Shown: positions 9,605 to 18,260, counted from the first letter of the stretch. The stretch: DNA of 64,000 nt from Streptomyces hyaluromycini (GCF_002217755.1 NZ_BCFL01000021.1:352835-416834); one strand, 5' to 3'. Notes: generated from the sequence alone by a model not told the origin. Numbers and translations are program-made.

Positions 9605-10282
9605 ATGCTGAACAAGTACGCGCGTGCATTCTTCACGCGTGTCCTCACACCGTTCGCCGCGTTTCTCATCCGCCGGGGCGTGAGCCCGGACACGGTCACG
9701 CTCCTCGGCACGGCCGGAGTGGTCGCGGGCGCGCTGGTCTTCTTCCCCCGGGGCGAGTTCTTCTGGGGCACGATCGTGATCACGCTGTTCGTGTTCTCGG
9801 ACCTGGTGGACGGCAACATGGCCCGCCAGCTGGGCCGCACCAGCCGCTGGGGGGCGTTCCTCGACTCCACCCTGGACCGGGTCGCCGACGGCGCGATCTT
9901 CGGCGGCTTCGCCCTCTGGTACGCGGGCAACGGGAACAACAACGTCCTGTGCGCCGTCTCCATCTTCTGCCTGGCCAGCGGCCAGGTGGTGTCGTACACC
10001 AAGGCGCGCGGCGAGTCGATCGGGCTGCCGGTGGCCGTCAACGGTCTCGTGGAGCGTGCCGAACGGCTGGTGATCTCGCTGGTGGCGGCCGGTCTGGCCG
10101 GCTTCCACAAGTTCGGTGTCCCGGGCATCCAGATCCTGCTCCCGATCGCCCTGTGGGTCGTCGCCGTGGGCAGCCTGGTCACCCTGATCCAGCGGGTCGT
10201 CACGGTCCGCCGGGAGTCCGCCGAGGCGGAGGCCGCGGCCGAGCGGGAGAATGCCTCCCACGGGAGCGAGGCCGCGCAGTGA
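9605..10282 (+). CDS. pgsA: Phosphatidylinositol phosphate synthase (CDP-alcohol phosphatidyltransferase)
   Basis: Integral membrane enzyme that joins CDP-diacylglycerol with inositol 1-phosphate, the first step of phosphatidylinositol and PIM synthesis in actinobacteria. The 225-residue protein has several membrane helices and the family signature, seen as DLVDGNMARQLG followed by GAFLDSTLDR, which supplies the conserved Asp residues for metal and CDP binding. The charged, low-complexity tail is not conserved. The stop overlaps the next start (GTGA at 10279-10282). The two downstream PIM genes support the inositol-phosphate rather than glycerol-phosphate assignment. The symbol follows common actinobacterial usage. 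Confidence 0.93.
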   Translation: MLNKYARAFFTRVLTPFAAFLIRRGVSPDTVTLLGTAGVVAGALVFFPRGEFFWGTIVITLFVFSDLVDGNMARQLGRTSRWGAFLDSTLDRVADGAIFGGFALWYAGNGNNNVLCAVSIFCLASGQVVSYTKARGESIGLPVAVNGLVERAERLVISLVAAGLAGFHKFGVPGIQILLPIALWVVAVGSLVTLIQRVVTVRRESAEAEAAAERENASHGSEAAQ

Positions 10283-11187
10283 CCGCCGCCGACCGGCTCA
10301 CCGACGTTCTGTACGGTCTCGGCTGGAGCACCGTCAAGAAGCTTCCCGAGCCGGTCGCCGTGCGCCTGGGGTACTCCATCGCGGACCTCGCCTGGAAACA
10401 GCGCGGCAAGGGCGTCCAGCGGCTCGAATCGAACTACGCGCGCGTGCGGCCCGACGCGAGCCCCGAGCGGCTGCGCGAGCTCTCCCGCGCGGGCATGCGC
10501 TCGTACCTGCGCTACTGGATGGAGTCCTTCCGGCTGCCGTCCTGGAGCGAGGAGCGGATCCGCACCGGCTTCGTTCCCAAGGACGTCCACCACCTCACCG
10601 ACGGCCTCGCCTCCGACCGCGGTGTGATCCTCGCGCTGCCGCACCTGGCCAACTGGGACCTGGCCGGCGCCTGGGTCACCACCGAGCTGAAGACCCCGTT
10701 CACCACGGTCGCCGAGCGGCTCAGGCCCGAGACGCTGTACGACCGCTTCGTCGCCTACCGCGAGGGCCTCGGCATGGAGGTCCTCCCGCACAGCGGCGGC
10801 ACCGCCTTCGGCACCCTGGCCCGCAGGCTGCGCGAGGGCGGCCTGATCTGCCTGGTCGCCGACCGCGACCTGTCCGCCTCCGGCATCGAGGTCGGCTTCT
10901 TCGGCGACACCGCGCGGATGCCCGCCGGACCAGCCCTGCTGGCCCAGCAGACCGGCGCGATACTCCTGCCCGTGACGCTCTGGTACGACGACACCCCCGT
11001 CATGAAGGGCCGTGTCCACGCCCCGATCGAGGTACCCGAGTCAGGTGACAAGGCCGCGAAGACGTCTGTCATGACACAGGCGCTGGCCGACGCCTTCGCC
11101 ACCGGCATCGCCGACCATCCGGAGGACTGGCACATGCTGCAGCGCTTGTGGCTCGCCGACCTGGACCCCGCGAAGGGACCGTCGTGA
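10279..11187 (+). CDS. Phosphatidylinositol mannoside acyltransferase (PatA-like)
   Basis: Predicted to acylate the mannose of PIM on the inner face of the membrane, by analogy with mycobacterial PatA. The 302-residue protein belongs to the LpxL/HtrB acyltransferase family. The HxxxxD catalytic motif is visible as HLANWD near residue 119, with the expected ADRD motif further on. The start is a GTG overlapping the upstream stop; the longer open frame reaching back to 9460 is an artefact crossing pgsA. The stop overlaps the pimA GTG start. Position between the PI synthase and PimA genes makes the assignment strong. Confidence 0.93.
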   Translation: MTAADRLTDVLYGLGWSTVKKLPEPVAVRLGYSIADLAWKQRGKGVQRLESNYARVRPDASPERLRELSRAGMRSYLRYWMESFRLPSWSEERIRTGFVPKDVHHLTDGLASDRGVILALPHLANWDLAGAWVTTELKTPFTTVAERLRPETLYDRFVAYREGLGMEVLPHSGGTAFGTLARRLREGGLICLVADRDLSASGIEVGFFGDTARMPAGPALLAQQTGAILLPVTLWYDDTPVMKGRVHAPIEVPESGDKAAKTSVMTQALADAFATGIADHPEDWHMLQRLWLADLDPAKGPS

Positions 11188-12344
11188 GGATCGGCATCGT
11201 CTGCCCCTACTCCTGGGACGTCCCGGGTGGCGTCCAGTTCCACATCCGCGACCTCGCCGAGTACTTCATCCGGCTCGGCCACGACGTCTCCGTCCTGGCC
11301 CCCGCCGACGACGACACCCCGCTGCCGCCCTACGTCGTCTCGGCCGGCCGCGCGGTCCCGGTGCCCTACAACGGCTCGGTGGCCCGCCTCAACTTCGGCT
11401 TCCTGTCCGCCGCGCGGGTGCGCCGCTGGCTGCACGACGGCGCGTTCGACGTGGTCCACATCCACGAGCCGACCTCCCCGTCCCTCGGCCTGCTGACCTG
11501 CTGGGCGGCCCAGGGCCCGATGGTGGCGACCTTCCACACCTCCAACCCGCGATCCCGCGCGATGATCGCCGCCTACTCGATCCTCCAGGCCGCCCTGGAG
11601 AAGATCAGCGCCCGGATCGCGGTCAGCGAGTACGCCCGCCGCACCCTGGTGGAGCACCTCGGCGGAGACGCCGTCGTGATCCCCAACGGCGTCGACGTCG
11701 ACTTCTTCGCCAAGGCCGAGCCGCGGCCCGAGTGGCAGGGCGACACGATCGGCTTCATCGGCCGCATCGACGAGCCCCGCAAGGGCCTCCCGGTGCTGAT
11801 GAGGGCCCTCCCCAAGATCCTCGCGGCCCGCCCGCAGACCCGGCTCCTGGTGGCCGGCCGGGGTGACGAAGAGGCCGCGGTCGAGTCCCTCCCCGCCGAG
11901 GTGCGTTCTCGCGTCGAGTTCCTCGGCATGGTCAGCGACGAGGACAAGGCCCGCTTCCTGCGCAGCCTCGACCTGTACGTCGCGCCCAACACCGGGGGCG
12001 AGAGCTTCGGAATAATCCTGGTGGAAGCCCTGTCCGCTGGCGCTCCCGTCCTCGCCTCCGACCTCGACGCCTTCGTCCAGGTCCTGGACCAGGGGGCGGC
12101 GGGCGAGCTCTTCGCCAACGAGGACGCGGACGCGCTGGCGGAAGCGGCGGTACGGCTCCTGGAGGACCCGGAGCGCCGGGCCGGGCTCCGCGCACGCGGC
12201 AGCGTGCACGTACGGCGTTTCGACTGGTCCACCGTGGGCGCGGACATCCTGTCCGTCTACGAGACGGTGACGGCGGGCGCAGCGGCGGTGGCCGCGGACG
12301 AGCGGTCGGGGCTGCGGGCGAGGTTCGGGCTGGCGCGGGACTGA
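11184..12344 (+). CDS. pimA: Phosphatidylinositol alpha-mannosyltransferase PimA
   Basis: Transfers the first mannose from GDP-mannose to phosphatidylinositol at the cytoplasmic membrane. The 386-residue GT-B protein of family GT4 has the N-terminal donor-loop motif VPGGVQFH, a membrane-interacting first domain and the nucleotide-sugar motif ESFGIILVEA. The GTG start overlaps the acyltransferase stop. It ends the three-gene PIM operon and is followed by a dispersed repeat that could end transcription. Product is well supported by motif and context. Confidence 0.95.
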   Translation: MRIGIVCPYSWDVPGGVQFHIRDLAEYFIRLGHDVSVLAPADDDTPLPPYVVSAGRAVPVPYNGSVARLNFGFLSAARVRRWLHDGAFDVVHIHEPTSPSLGLLTCWAAQGPMVATFHTSNPRSRAMIAAYSILQAALEKISARIAVSEYARRTLVEHLGGDAVVIPNGVDVDFFAKAEPRPEWQGDTIGFIGRIDEPRKGLPVLMRALPKILAARPQTRLLVAGRGDEEAAVESLPAEVRSRVEFLGMVSDEDKARFLRSLDLYVAPNTGGESFGIILVEALSAGAPVLASDLDAFVQVLDQGAAGELFANEDADALAEAAVRLLEDPERRAGLRARGSVHVRRFDWSTVGADILSVYETVTAGAAAVAADERSGLRARFGLARD

Positions 12345-12398
12345 GCGCTTCGCTGGGAGAGCCGTGATGATGCGTCGTCGTTCGGCTGTGGCGCCGTC

Positions 12399-12466
12399 GT
12401 GGCTGGTCGCGCCCACGCGGCGGTAGCCGCATATCGGATACGGCCCCGCGCCCCTGGCGGGGCGCT
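12399..12466 (-). repeat. Dispersed intergenic repeat, copy A
   Basis: Reading the minus strand, this carries GGGGCGCGGGG, then a short variable part, GCGGCTACCGCCGCGTGGG and GCGACCAGCCAC. It is the same family as the copy at 58003-58070 and the tandem block at 46312-46803. The GC palindrome GCGCCCC/GGGGCGC may end transcription of the PIM operon. Confidence 0.65.
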
Positions 12467-12483
12467 GTGGCGGGCGCTTCCTA

Positions 12484-12489
12484 TAGCGT
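12484..12489 (+). promoter_or_regulatory. -10 box predicting a leaderless mRNA
   Basis: TAGCGT ends 7 nt before the GTG at 12497, and no ribosome-binding site lies between them. The placement predicts transcription from the start codon. Confidence 0.4.
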
Positions 12490-12496
12490 TCCGCCC

Positions 12497-13048
12497 GTGA
12501 CCGCAACGCTCGTCTGGACCCTCTGGATTCTCGCCGCCCTCGTGGTGATCGGCCTCTACCTGAGCTGGACCGCCGGCCGGCTGGACCGGCTGCACGCCCG
12601 GATCGACGCCGCCCGGGCCGCGCTCGACGCCCAGTTGCTGCGGCGCGCCTCCGTGGCTCAGGAGCTGGCGACCTCGGGTGTGCTGGATCCGGCCTCCTCG
12701 ATCGTGCTGTACGAGGCCGCGCACGCCGCCCGGCAGGCCGAGGAGGAGCAGCGGGAGGTCGCCGAGAGCGAGCTGAGCCAGGCCCTGCGTGCGGTCTTCG
12801 AGGATCCGCAGCAGGTCGAGGAGGTCCGGGAGGCCCCCGGCGGTGATGCCGCCGCGAGCGAGCTGGCCGAGGCCGTACGCCGGGTCCCGATGGCCCGCCG
12901 CTTCCACAACGACGCCGTCGGCTCGGCCCGCCGGCTGCGCGAGCACCGCAAGGTCCGCTGGTTCCGGCTGGCCGGACACGCCGCCTTCCCGCTGGCCTTC
13001 GAGATGGACGACGAACCGCCCGCCGCGCTGGTCGAGCGCACGGCCTGA
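12497..13048 (+). CDS. LemA-like membrane-anchored protein
   Basis: A 183-residue protein with one N-terminal membrane helix (about residues 3-22, LVWTLWILAALVVIGLYLSW), followed by a long alpha-helical, charged region in the style of LemA proteins, including DRLHARIDAARAALDAQLLR and the later RRFHNDAV. It is probably anchored in the membrane with the helical bundle exposed. The GTG start at 12497 is preferred to a TTG further upstream because of the leaderless promoter layout. It lies just upstream of pdxS but has its own promoter signal. Function unknown; a link to vitamin B6 synthesis is not implied. Confidence 0.8.
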   Translation: MTATLVWTLWILAALVVIGLYLSWTAGRLDRLHARIDAARAALDAQLLRRASVAQELATSGVLDPASSIVLYEAAHAARQAEEEQREVAESELSQALRAVFEDPQQVEEVREAPGGDAAASELAEAVRRVPMARRFHNDAVGSARRLREHRKVRWFRLAGHAAFPLAFEMDDEPPAALVERTA

Positions 13049-13152
13049 ACGGAAAACGATCCACCGCCTTCCCATTGGCCCTTGCTGTGGACTGGTCCAC
13101 TCGCGTTTCCTCGGTGTCTGCAGAAACCCTCTTTCGACGAGTGAGGTCACCC

Positions 13153-14058
13153 GTGTCCACCATTGAGAACCAGACCCCCGAGACCGGCACCGCCCGCGTG
13201 AAGCGCGGCATGGCCGAGCAGCTCAAGGGCGGCGTGATCATGGACGTCGTCACGCCGGAGCAGGCGAAGATCGCCGAGGACGCGGGCGCCGTCGCCGTCA
13301 TGGCCCTGGAGCGGGTCCCGGCCGACATCCGCAAGGACGGCGGCGTGGCCCGGATGTCCGACCCGGACATGATCGAGGGCATCATCGAGGCCGTGTCGAT
13401 CCCGGTGATGGCCAAGTCCCGGATCGGCCACTTCGTCGAGGCCCAGGTCCTGCAGTCGCTCGGCGTCGACTACATCGACGAGTCCGAGGTCCTCACCCCG
13501 GCCGACGAGGTCAACCACTCCGACAAGTGGGCCTTCACCACCCCCTTCGTCTGCGGTGCCACCAACCTCGGTGAGGCCCTGCGCCGGATCGCCGAGGGCG
13601 CGGCCATGATCCGCTCCAAGGGCGAGGCCGGCACCGGCAACGTCGTCGAGGCCGTCCGCCACCTGCGCCAGATCAAGGCCGAGATCGCCAAGCTGCGCGG
13701 CTGCGACAACAACGAGCTGTACGCCGCCGCCAAGGAGCTGCGCGCCCCCTACGAGCTGGTCAGGGAGGTCGCCGAGCTCGGCAAGCTCCCCGTGGTGCTG
13801 TTCTCCGCCGGTGGCGTCGCCACCCCGGCCGACGCGGCCCTGATGCGCCAGCTCGGCGCCGAGGGCGTCTTCGTCGGCTCCGGCATCTTCAAGTCCGGCG
13901 ACCCGGCCAAGCGCGCCGCCGCCATCGTCAAGGCGACCACCTTCTACGACGACCCGAAGATCATCGCGGACGCGTCCCGCAACCTCGGCGAGGCCATGGT
14001 CGGCATCAACTGCGACACCCTCCCCGAGGCCGAGCGCTACGCCAACCGCGGCTGGTAA
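13153..14058 (+). CDS. pdxS: Pyridoxal 5'-phosphate synthase, lyase subunit PdxS
   Basis: Builds PLP from ribose 5-phosphate, glyceraldehyde 3-phosphate and ammonia delivered by PdxT. The 301-residue TIM-barrel protein is highly conserved: the N-terminal VKRGMAEQLKGGVIMDVV, the reactive-lysine region MAKSRIGHF and the glycine-rich phosphate loops (AGGVATPADAALM, GVFVGSGIFKS) are all present. The GTG at 13153 is preceded by GAGGT. In-frame codons back to 13075 lack a ribosome-binding site. pdxT follows 6 bp downstream, as expected for the two-subunit complex. Confidence 0.97.
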   Translation: MSTIENQTPETGTARVKRGMAEQLKGGVIMDVVTPEQAKIAEDAGAVAVMALERVPADIRKDGGVARMSDPDMIEGIIEAVSIPVMAKSRIGHFVEAQVLQSLGVDYIDESEVLTPADEVNHSDKWAFTTPFVCGATNLGEALRRIAEGAAMIRSKGEAGTGNVVEAVRHLRQIKAEIAKLRGCDNNELYAAAKELRAPYELVREVAELGKLPVVLFSAGGVATPADAALMRQLGAEGVFVGSGIFKSGDPAKRAAAIVKATTFYDDPKIIADASRNLGEAMVGINCDTLPEAERYANRGW

Positions 14059-14064
14059 TCACCC

Positions 14065-14670
14065 ATGACCGACGCACCTGTCATAGGCGTCCTGGCCCTC
14101 CAGGGCGACGTACGGGAGCACCTCATCGCCCTGGCCGCGGCCGACGCCGTGGCCAGGCCGGTCAGGCGCCCCGAGGAACTCGCCGAGGTGGACGGCCTCG
14201 TCATCCCCGGCGGCGAGTCCACCACCATCTCCAAGCTGGCCGTCCTGTTCGGCGTGATGGAGCCCCTCCGCGCGCGCGTGCACGCCGGAATGCCCGTCTA
14301 CGGCACCTGCGCCGGCATGATCATGCTCGCCGACAAGATCCTCGACCCGCGCTCGGGCCAGGAGACCGTCGGCGGCATCGACATGATCGTCCGGCGCAAC
14401 GCCTTCGGGCGGCAGAACGAGTCGTTCGAGGCGGCGGTCGACGTACGCGGCATCGACGGCGATCCTGTAGAGGGCGTCTTCATCCGCGCCCCCTGGGTCG
14501 AGTCCGTAGGCGCCGGGGCCGAGGTGCTCGCCGAGCACGACGGCCACATCGTCGCGGTCCGCCAGGGCAACGCGCTCGCCACGTCGTTCCACCCGGAACT
14601 GACCGGCGACCACCGCGTGCACTCCCTGTTCGTCGACATGGTGCACGCGAAGCGGGCGACCGAGTCCTAG
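14065..14670 (+). CDS. pdxT: Pyridoxal 5'-phosphate synthase, glutaminase subunit PdxT
   Basis: Class I glutamine amidotransferase that releases ammonia for PdxS. The 201-residue protein begins IGVLALQGDVREH, has the GGEST oxyanion-loop motif and the nucleophile cysteine in GTCAGMI. The catalytic His-x-Glu is in SFHPELTGD. It is co-transcribed with pdxS. Its TAG stop abuts the -10 box of yebC. Confidence 0.97.
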   Translation: MTDAPVIGVLALQGDVREHLIALAAADAVARPVRRPEELAEVDGLVIPGGESTTISKLAVLFGVMEPLRARVHAGMPVYGTCAGMIMLADKILDPRSGQETVGGIDMIVRRNAFGRQNESFEAAVDVRGIDGDPVEGVFIRAPWVESVGAGAEVLAEHDGHIVAVRQGNALATSFHPELTGDHRVHSLFVDMVHAKRATES

Positions 14671-14676
14671 TAGGAT
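14671..14676 (+). promoter_or_regulatory. Candidate -10 box for yebC
   Basis: TAGGAT starts immediately after the pdxT stop codon. Transcription would start near 14683, about 40 nt before the yebC ATG, which has an AAGGAG ribosome-binding site. Confidence 0.4.
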
Positions 14677-14722
14677 CTCTGGCGTTCGTTGTTCGGATGG
14701 GTTACGCGAAGGAGACAGGCAG

Positions 14723-15475
14723 ATGTCCGGCCACTCTAAATGGGCTACGACGAAGCACAAGAAGGCCGTGATCGACGCCAAGCGCGGCAAGCTCTTCGCG
14801 AAGCTGATTAAGAACATCGAGGTCGCGGCCCGTATGGGCGGCGTCGACATCGAGGGCAACCCGACTCTGTACGACGCCATCCAGAAGGCCAAGAAGCAGT
14901 CGGTCCCGAACAAGAACATCGACTCCGCGGTCAAGCGCGGCGGCGGTCTCGAGGCCGGTGGCGCCGACTACGAGACGATCATGTACGAGGGCTACGGCCC
15001 GAACGGCGTCGCGGTGCTCATCGAGTGCCTCACCGACAACCGCAACCGCGCCGCCTCCGACGTGCGCGTCGCCATGACCCGCAACGGCGGCTCCATGGCC
15101 GACCCGGGCTCGGTGTCGTACCTCTTCAACCGCAAGGGCGTCGTGATCGTGCCCAAGGGCGAGCTGTCCGAGGACGACGTCCTGGGTGCCGTCCTGGACG
15201 CGGGCGCCGAGGAGGTCAACGACCTGGGCGAGTCCTTCGAGGTGCTCAGCGAGGCCACCGACCTGGTCGCGGTCCGCAGCGCGCTCCAGGACTCCGGGAT
15301 CGACTACGACTCCGCCGAGGCCAACTTCGTCCCGACCATGCAGGTCGAGCTGGACGAGGAGGGCGCCAAGAAGATCTTCAAGCTGATCGACGCCCTGGAG
15401 GACAGCGACGACGTGCAGAACGTCTTCGCCAACTTCGACGTGAGCGACGAGGTCATGGAGAAGGTCGACGCGTAA
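14723..15475 (+). CDS. YebC/PmpR family protein
   Basis: A 250-residue cytoplasmic protein that starts with the family hallmark SGHSKWATTKHKK and has the three-domain YebC architecture with an acidic C-terminal half. Members have been described as transcriptional regulators and, more recently, as factors acting on translating ribosomes; which applies here cannot be read from sequence. Located before ruvC-ruvA-ruvB, a classic neighbourhood. A strong hairpin follows, so ruvC is probably transcribed separately. Confidence 0.95.
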   Translation: MSGHSKWATTKHKKAVIDAKRGKLFAKLIKNIEVAARMGGVDIEGNPTLYDAIQKAKKQSVPNKNIDSAVKRGGGLEAGGADYETIMYEGYGPNGVAVLIECLTDNRNRAASDVRVAMTRNGGSMADPGSVSYLFNRKGVVIVPKGELSEDDVLGAVLDAGAEEVNDLGESFEVLSEATDLVAVRSALQDSGIDYDSAEANFVPTMQVELDEEGAKKIFKLIDALEDSDDVQNVFANFDVSDEVMEKVDA

Positions 15476-15501
15476 CGCCGCCGCGGGCTGAGCCGACCGA
15501 G

Positions 15502-15530
15502 CGGGCCGACGGGACACACCCGTCGGCCCG
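15502..15530 (+). terminator. Hairpin terminator after yebC
   Basis: A perfect 12-bp GC stem (15502-15513 with 15519-15530) encloses a 5-nt loop. There is no T-run, as is common in streptomycetes. Confidence 0.7.
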
Positions 15531-15562
15531 TCGTCATGTCGGCCGTTGTCGGTGGCACCCGC

Positions 15563-15607
15563 TAGCCTGCACAAACTGGGGGCACCTCCCAGCGATAGCT
15601 GGGGGAG
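15563..15607 (+). promoter_or_regulatory. -10 box and hairpin element in the ruvC leader
   Basis: TAGCCT (15563-15568) would start transcription near 15575. The leader then holds CTGGGGGCACCTCCCAGC, a short loop and GCTGGGGGAG, an imperfect hairpin of the kind I recall repeated many times in Streptomyces genomes near gene starts. It ends about 20 nt before the ruvC GTG. Confidence 0.45.
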
Positions 15608-15627
15608 ACCGAAGGGAGGGGGGCGCG

Positions 15628-16167
15628 GTGCGCGTACTGGGGGTGGATCCCGGGCTGACCCGGTGTGGTGTCGGTGTCGTCGAGGGCGTTGCCGGGCGGC
15701 CGCTCACCATGGTCGGCGTGGGGGTCGTACGGACGCCGGCGGACGCCGAGCTGGGTCATCGCCTTGTCGCCATCGAGCAGGGCATCGAGCAGTGGCTGGA
15801 CGAGCACCGGCCCGAATTCGTCGCCGTGGAACGGGTGTTCAGTCAGCACAACGTGCGGACCGTGATGGGCACCGCCCAGGCCAGCGCCGTCGCCATGCTG
15901 TGCGCCGCCCGCCGGGGCATCCCCGTCGCCCTGCACACCCCCAGCGAGGTCAAGGCCGCCGTCACCGGCTCCGGACGCGCCGACAAGGCCCAGGTCGGCG
16001 CCATGGTCACCCGGCTGCTCAGACTGAGCGCCCCGCCCAAGCCCGCCGACGCGGCCGACGCCCTCGCGCTCGCCATCTGCCACATCTGGCGCGCCCCCGC
16101 GCAGAACCGACTCCAGCAGGCCGTCGCCCTGCACGCAGCCAACGCAACGAAAGGCCGTACGGCATGA
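15628..16167 (+). CDS. ruvC: Holliday junction endonuclease RuvC
   Basis: Resolves Holliday junctions by symmetric nicking, working with the RuvAB branch migration motor. The 179-residue RNase-H-fold protein shows the acidic metal ligands: D7 in GVDPGLT, E68 in AVERVF, and D141 and D144 in PADAADALALAICH. The GTG at 15628 follows a GGGAGG-type site. It overlaps the ruvA start (ATGA at 16164-16167). Confidence 0.97.
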   Translation: MRVLGVDPGLTRCGVGVVEGVAGRPLTMVGVGVVRTPADAELGHRLVAIEQGIEQWLDEHRPEFVAVERVFSQHNVRTVMGTAQASAVAMLCAARRGIPVALHTPSEVKAAVTGSGRADKAQVGAMVTRLLRLSAPPKPADAADALALAICHIWRAPAQNRLQQAVALHAANATKGRTA

Positions 16168-16769
16168 TCGCCTTCGTCAGCGGCCCGGTCGCCGCCCTCG
16201 CCCCGGACTCCGCGGTCGTCGAGGTGGGCGGGATCGGCATCGCCGTCCAGTGCACCCCCAACACCCTGTCCGGGCTGCGCATGGGCCAGCAGGCCAGACT
16301 CGCCACCTCGCTGGTCGTACGCGAGGACTCGCTCACGCTCTACGGCTTCGCGGACGACGACGAGCGCCAGGTCTTCGAGCTCCTGCAGACGGCGAGCGGC
16401 GTCGGCCCGCGTCTCGCCCAGGCGATGCTCGCCGTGCACAGCCCGGACGCGCTGCGCCGCGCGGTCGCCACGGGTGACGAGAAGGCGCTCGTCACCGTCC
16501 CCGGGATCGGCAAGAAGGGCGCGCAGAAGCTGCTCATCGAGCTCAAGGACCGGCTCGGCGAGCCGGTCGGCGCTCCCGCGGTCGGCGCGCCGATCAGCCA
16601 GGGCTGGCGCGATCAGCTGCACGCCGCCCTGATCGGGCTCGGCTACGCGACCCGGGAAGCCGACGAGGCCGTCGCCGCCGTCGCCCCGCAGGCCGAGACC
16701 GCCGGGGGCCCGCCCCAGGTCGGCCAGCTGCTCAAGGCGGCCCTGCAGACCCTCAACCGCGCCCGCTGA
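16164..16769 (+). CDS. ruvA: Holliday junction branch migration protein RuvA
   Basis: Binds four-way junctions and loads RuvB. The 201-residue protein has the N-terminal OB-type domain (MIAFVSGPV onward), tandem helix-hairpin-helix motifs (LQTASGVGPRLAQAML and LVTVPGIGKKGAQKLL) and the C-terminal domain III that contacts RuvB. The ATG overlaps the ruvC stop. ruvB starts 27 bp downstream. Confidence 0.97.
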   Translation: MIAFVSGPVAALAPDSAVVEVGGIGIAVQCTPNTLSGLRMGQQARLATSLVVREDSLTLYGFADDDERQVFELLQTASGVGPRLAQAMLAVHSPDALRRAVATGDEKALVTVPGIGKKGAQKLLIELKDRLGEPVGAPAVGAPISQGWRDQLHAALIGLGYATREADEAVAAVAPQAETAGGPPQVGQLLKAALQTLNRAR

Positions 16770-16796
16770 CCCCACCACCGCTGAGGCACATCACTT

Positions 16797-17870
16797 ATGA
16801 ACTGGGACGACACGACCGATACCGGCGCCGACGCGGAGCGGCTGGTGGGCGCCGTCGCCGACCGTGAGGACCAGGCCGTCGAGGCCGCCCTGCGCCCCAA
16901 GGACCTGGGCGAGTTCATCGGCCAGGAGAAGGTCCGCGAGCAGCTCGACCTGGTGCTGCGCGCCGCACGCGCGCGTGGCGCCACCGCCGACCACGTGCTG
17001 CTCTCCGGCGCCCCCGGCCTGGGCAAGACCACCCTCTCCATGATCATCGCGGCCGAGATGGGCGCCCCGATCCGCATCACCTCGGGCCCCGCCATCCAGC
17101 ACGCAGGCGACCTGGCCGCGATCCTCTCCTCCCTCCAGGAGGGCGAGGTGCTCTTCCTCGACGAGATCCACCGCATGTCGCGCCCCGCCGAGGAGATGCT
17201 GTACATGGCGATGGAGGACTTCCGCGTCGACGTCATCGTCGGCAAGGGACCGGGCGCGACCGCCATCCCCCTCGAACTGCCGCCGTTCACCCTGGTCGGC
17301 GCCACCACGCGCGCGGGCCTGCTGCCGCCCCCGCTGCGCGACCGCTTCGGCTTCACCGCGCACATGGAGTTCTACGAGCCGCGCGAGCTGGAGCGGGTCG
17401 TGCACCGCTCGGCGAATCTGCTGGACGTCGAGATCGAGCCGGCCGGCGCCGCCGAGATCGCCGGCCGCTCACGCGGTACGCCCCGTATCGCCAACCGGCT
17501 GCTGCGCCGCGTCCGCGACTATGCGCAGGTCAAGGCCGACGGGCTGATCACTCCCGAGATCGCGCACGCGGCCCTGGCCGTCTACGAGGTGGACGAGCGC
17601 GGCCTCGACCGGCTCGACCGCGCGGTCCTGCAGGCCCTGCTCAAGCTGTTCGGCGGCGGTCCGGTCGGCCTGTCGACGCTCGCGGTGGCGGTGGGGGAGG
17701 AGCGGGAGACGGTCGAGGAGGTCGCCGAGCCCTTCCTGGTCCGCGAGGGCCTGCTGGCCCGCACCCCGCGCGGCCGCGTCGCCACCCCCGCCGCCTGGGC
17801 CCATCTGGGCCTGACCGCCCCGCGCGGCGCGGCGGGCGGAACCGGCCAGCAGGACCTGTTCGGCACCTGA
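16797..17870 (+). CDS. ruvB: Holliday junction branch migration ATPase RuvB
   Basis: Hexameric AAA+ motor that drives branch migration with RuvA. The 357-residue protein has Walker A GAPGLGKT (71-78), Walker B LFLDEIH (119-125), sensor and arginine-finger segments in GATTRAGLLPPPLRDRFG, and a C-terminal winged-helix domain. It ends the ruvCAB operon. Confidence 0.98.
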   Translation: MNWDDTTDTGADAERLVGAVADREDQAVEAALRPKDLGEFIGQEKVREQLDLVLRAARARGATADHVLLSGAPGLGKTTLSMIIAAEMGAPIRITSGPAIQHAGDLAAILSSLQEGEVLFLDEIHRMSRPAEEMLYMAMEDFRVDVIVGKGPGATAIPLELPPFTLVGATTRAGLLPPPLRDRFGFTAHMEFYEPRELERVVHRSANLLDVEIEPAGAAEIAGRSRGTPRIANRLLRRVRDYAQVKADGLITPEIAHAALAVYEVDERGLDRLDRAVLQALLKLFGGGPVGLSTLAVAVGEERETVEEVAEPFLVREGLLARTPRGRVATPAAWAHLGLTAPRGAAGGTGQQDLFGT

Positions 17871-18260
17871 CACCGGCGCGGCGGCGGTTCGTCGGCGGAC
17901 CGGACGTTCTCCGGGCTCCCGGCCCGCGGGCATCCGGGCCCGAACCCCGCACAGGTCCGGCGCCCGGGTCGTTGCCGACGGGAACGTACAGCGCCCGCCG
18001 TATGCTGGGACCGGCCCCGGATTCGCCCGGTCCCGGCCCGGACACTCCGTCGTCCGTCGACCAGACCCCGGCCCCAGACGTGATCGCTTCGTGACGGCGG
18101 GGCATTGGCGGGCCCAGGAACCCAGGTGCCATGCTGAGCGTTGTTCCATGCGCGCGGACTCGCTTAGACTCCGCCGATGCCGCCTTTGCGGGCGGCGCCG
18201 ACCACACCCCCATCATCCAGGCCGCTCACCGCCGCGGCTGCGCGAAGGAAATTCCGTCCC
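17871..18260 (+). other. 390-bp intergenic region before yajC
   Basis: No convincing gene is seen. Short GC inverted repeats (for example 17921-17926 with 17935-17940) could end ruvB transcription. A TATGCT at 18001 lacks a spaced -35. A better promoter lies at 18141-18170 and is listed separately. Confidence 0.5.
18141..18170 (+). promoter_or_regulatory. Promoter for yajC-secD-secF
   Basis: TTGTTC (18141-18146) and TAGACT (18165-18170) are separated by 18 bp. Transcription would begin near 18176, giving a leader of about 85 nt before the yajC GTG. An in-frame ATG at 18177 sits at the predicted start site. Confidence 0.55.

Noticed and set aside
9436..11019. Minus-strand open frame across the PIM operon
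   Set aside because: Antisense shadow of three well-supported coupled genes, with a low-complexity translation.
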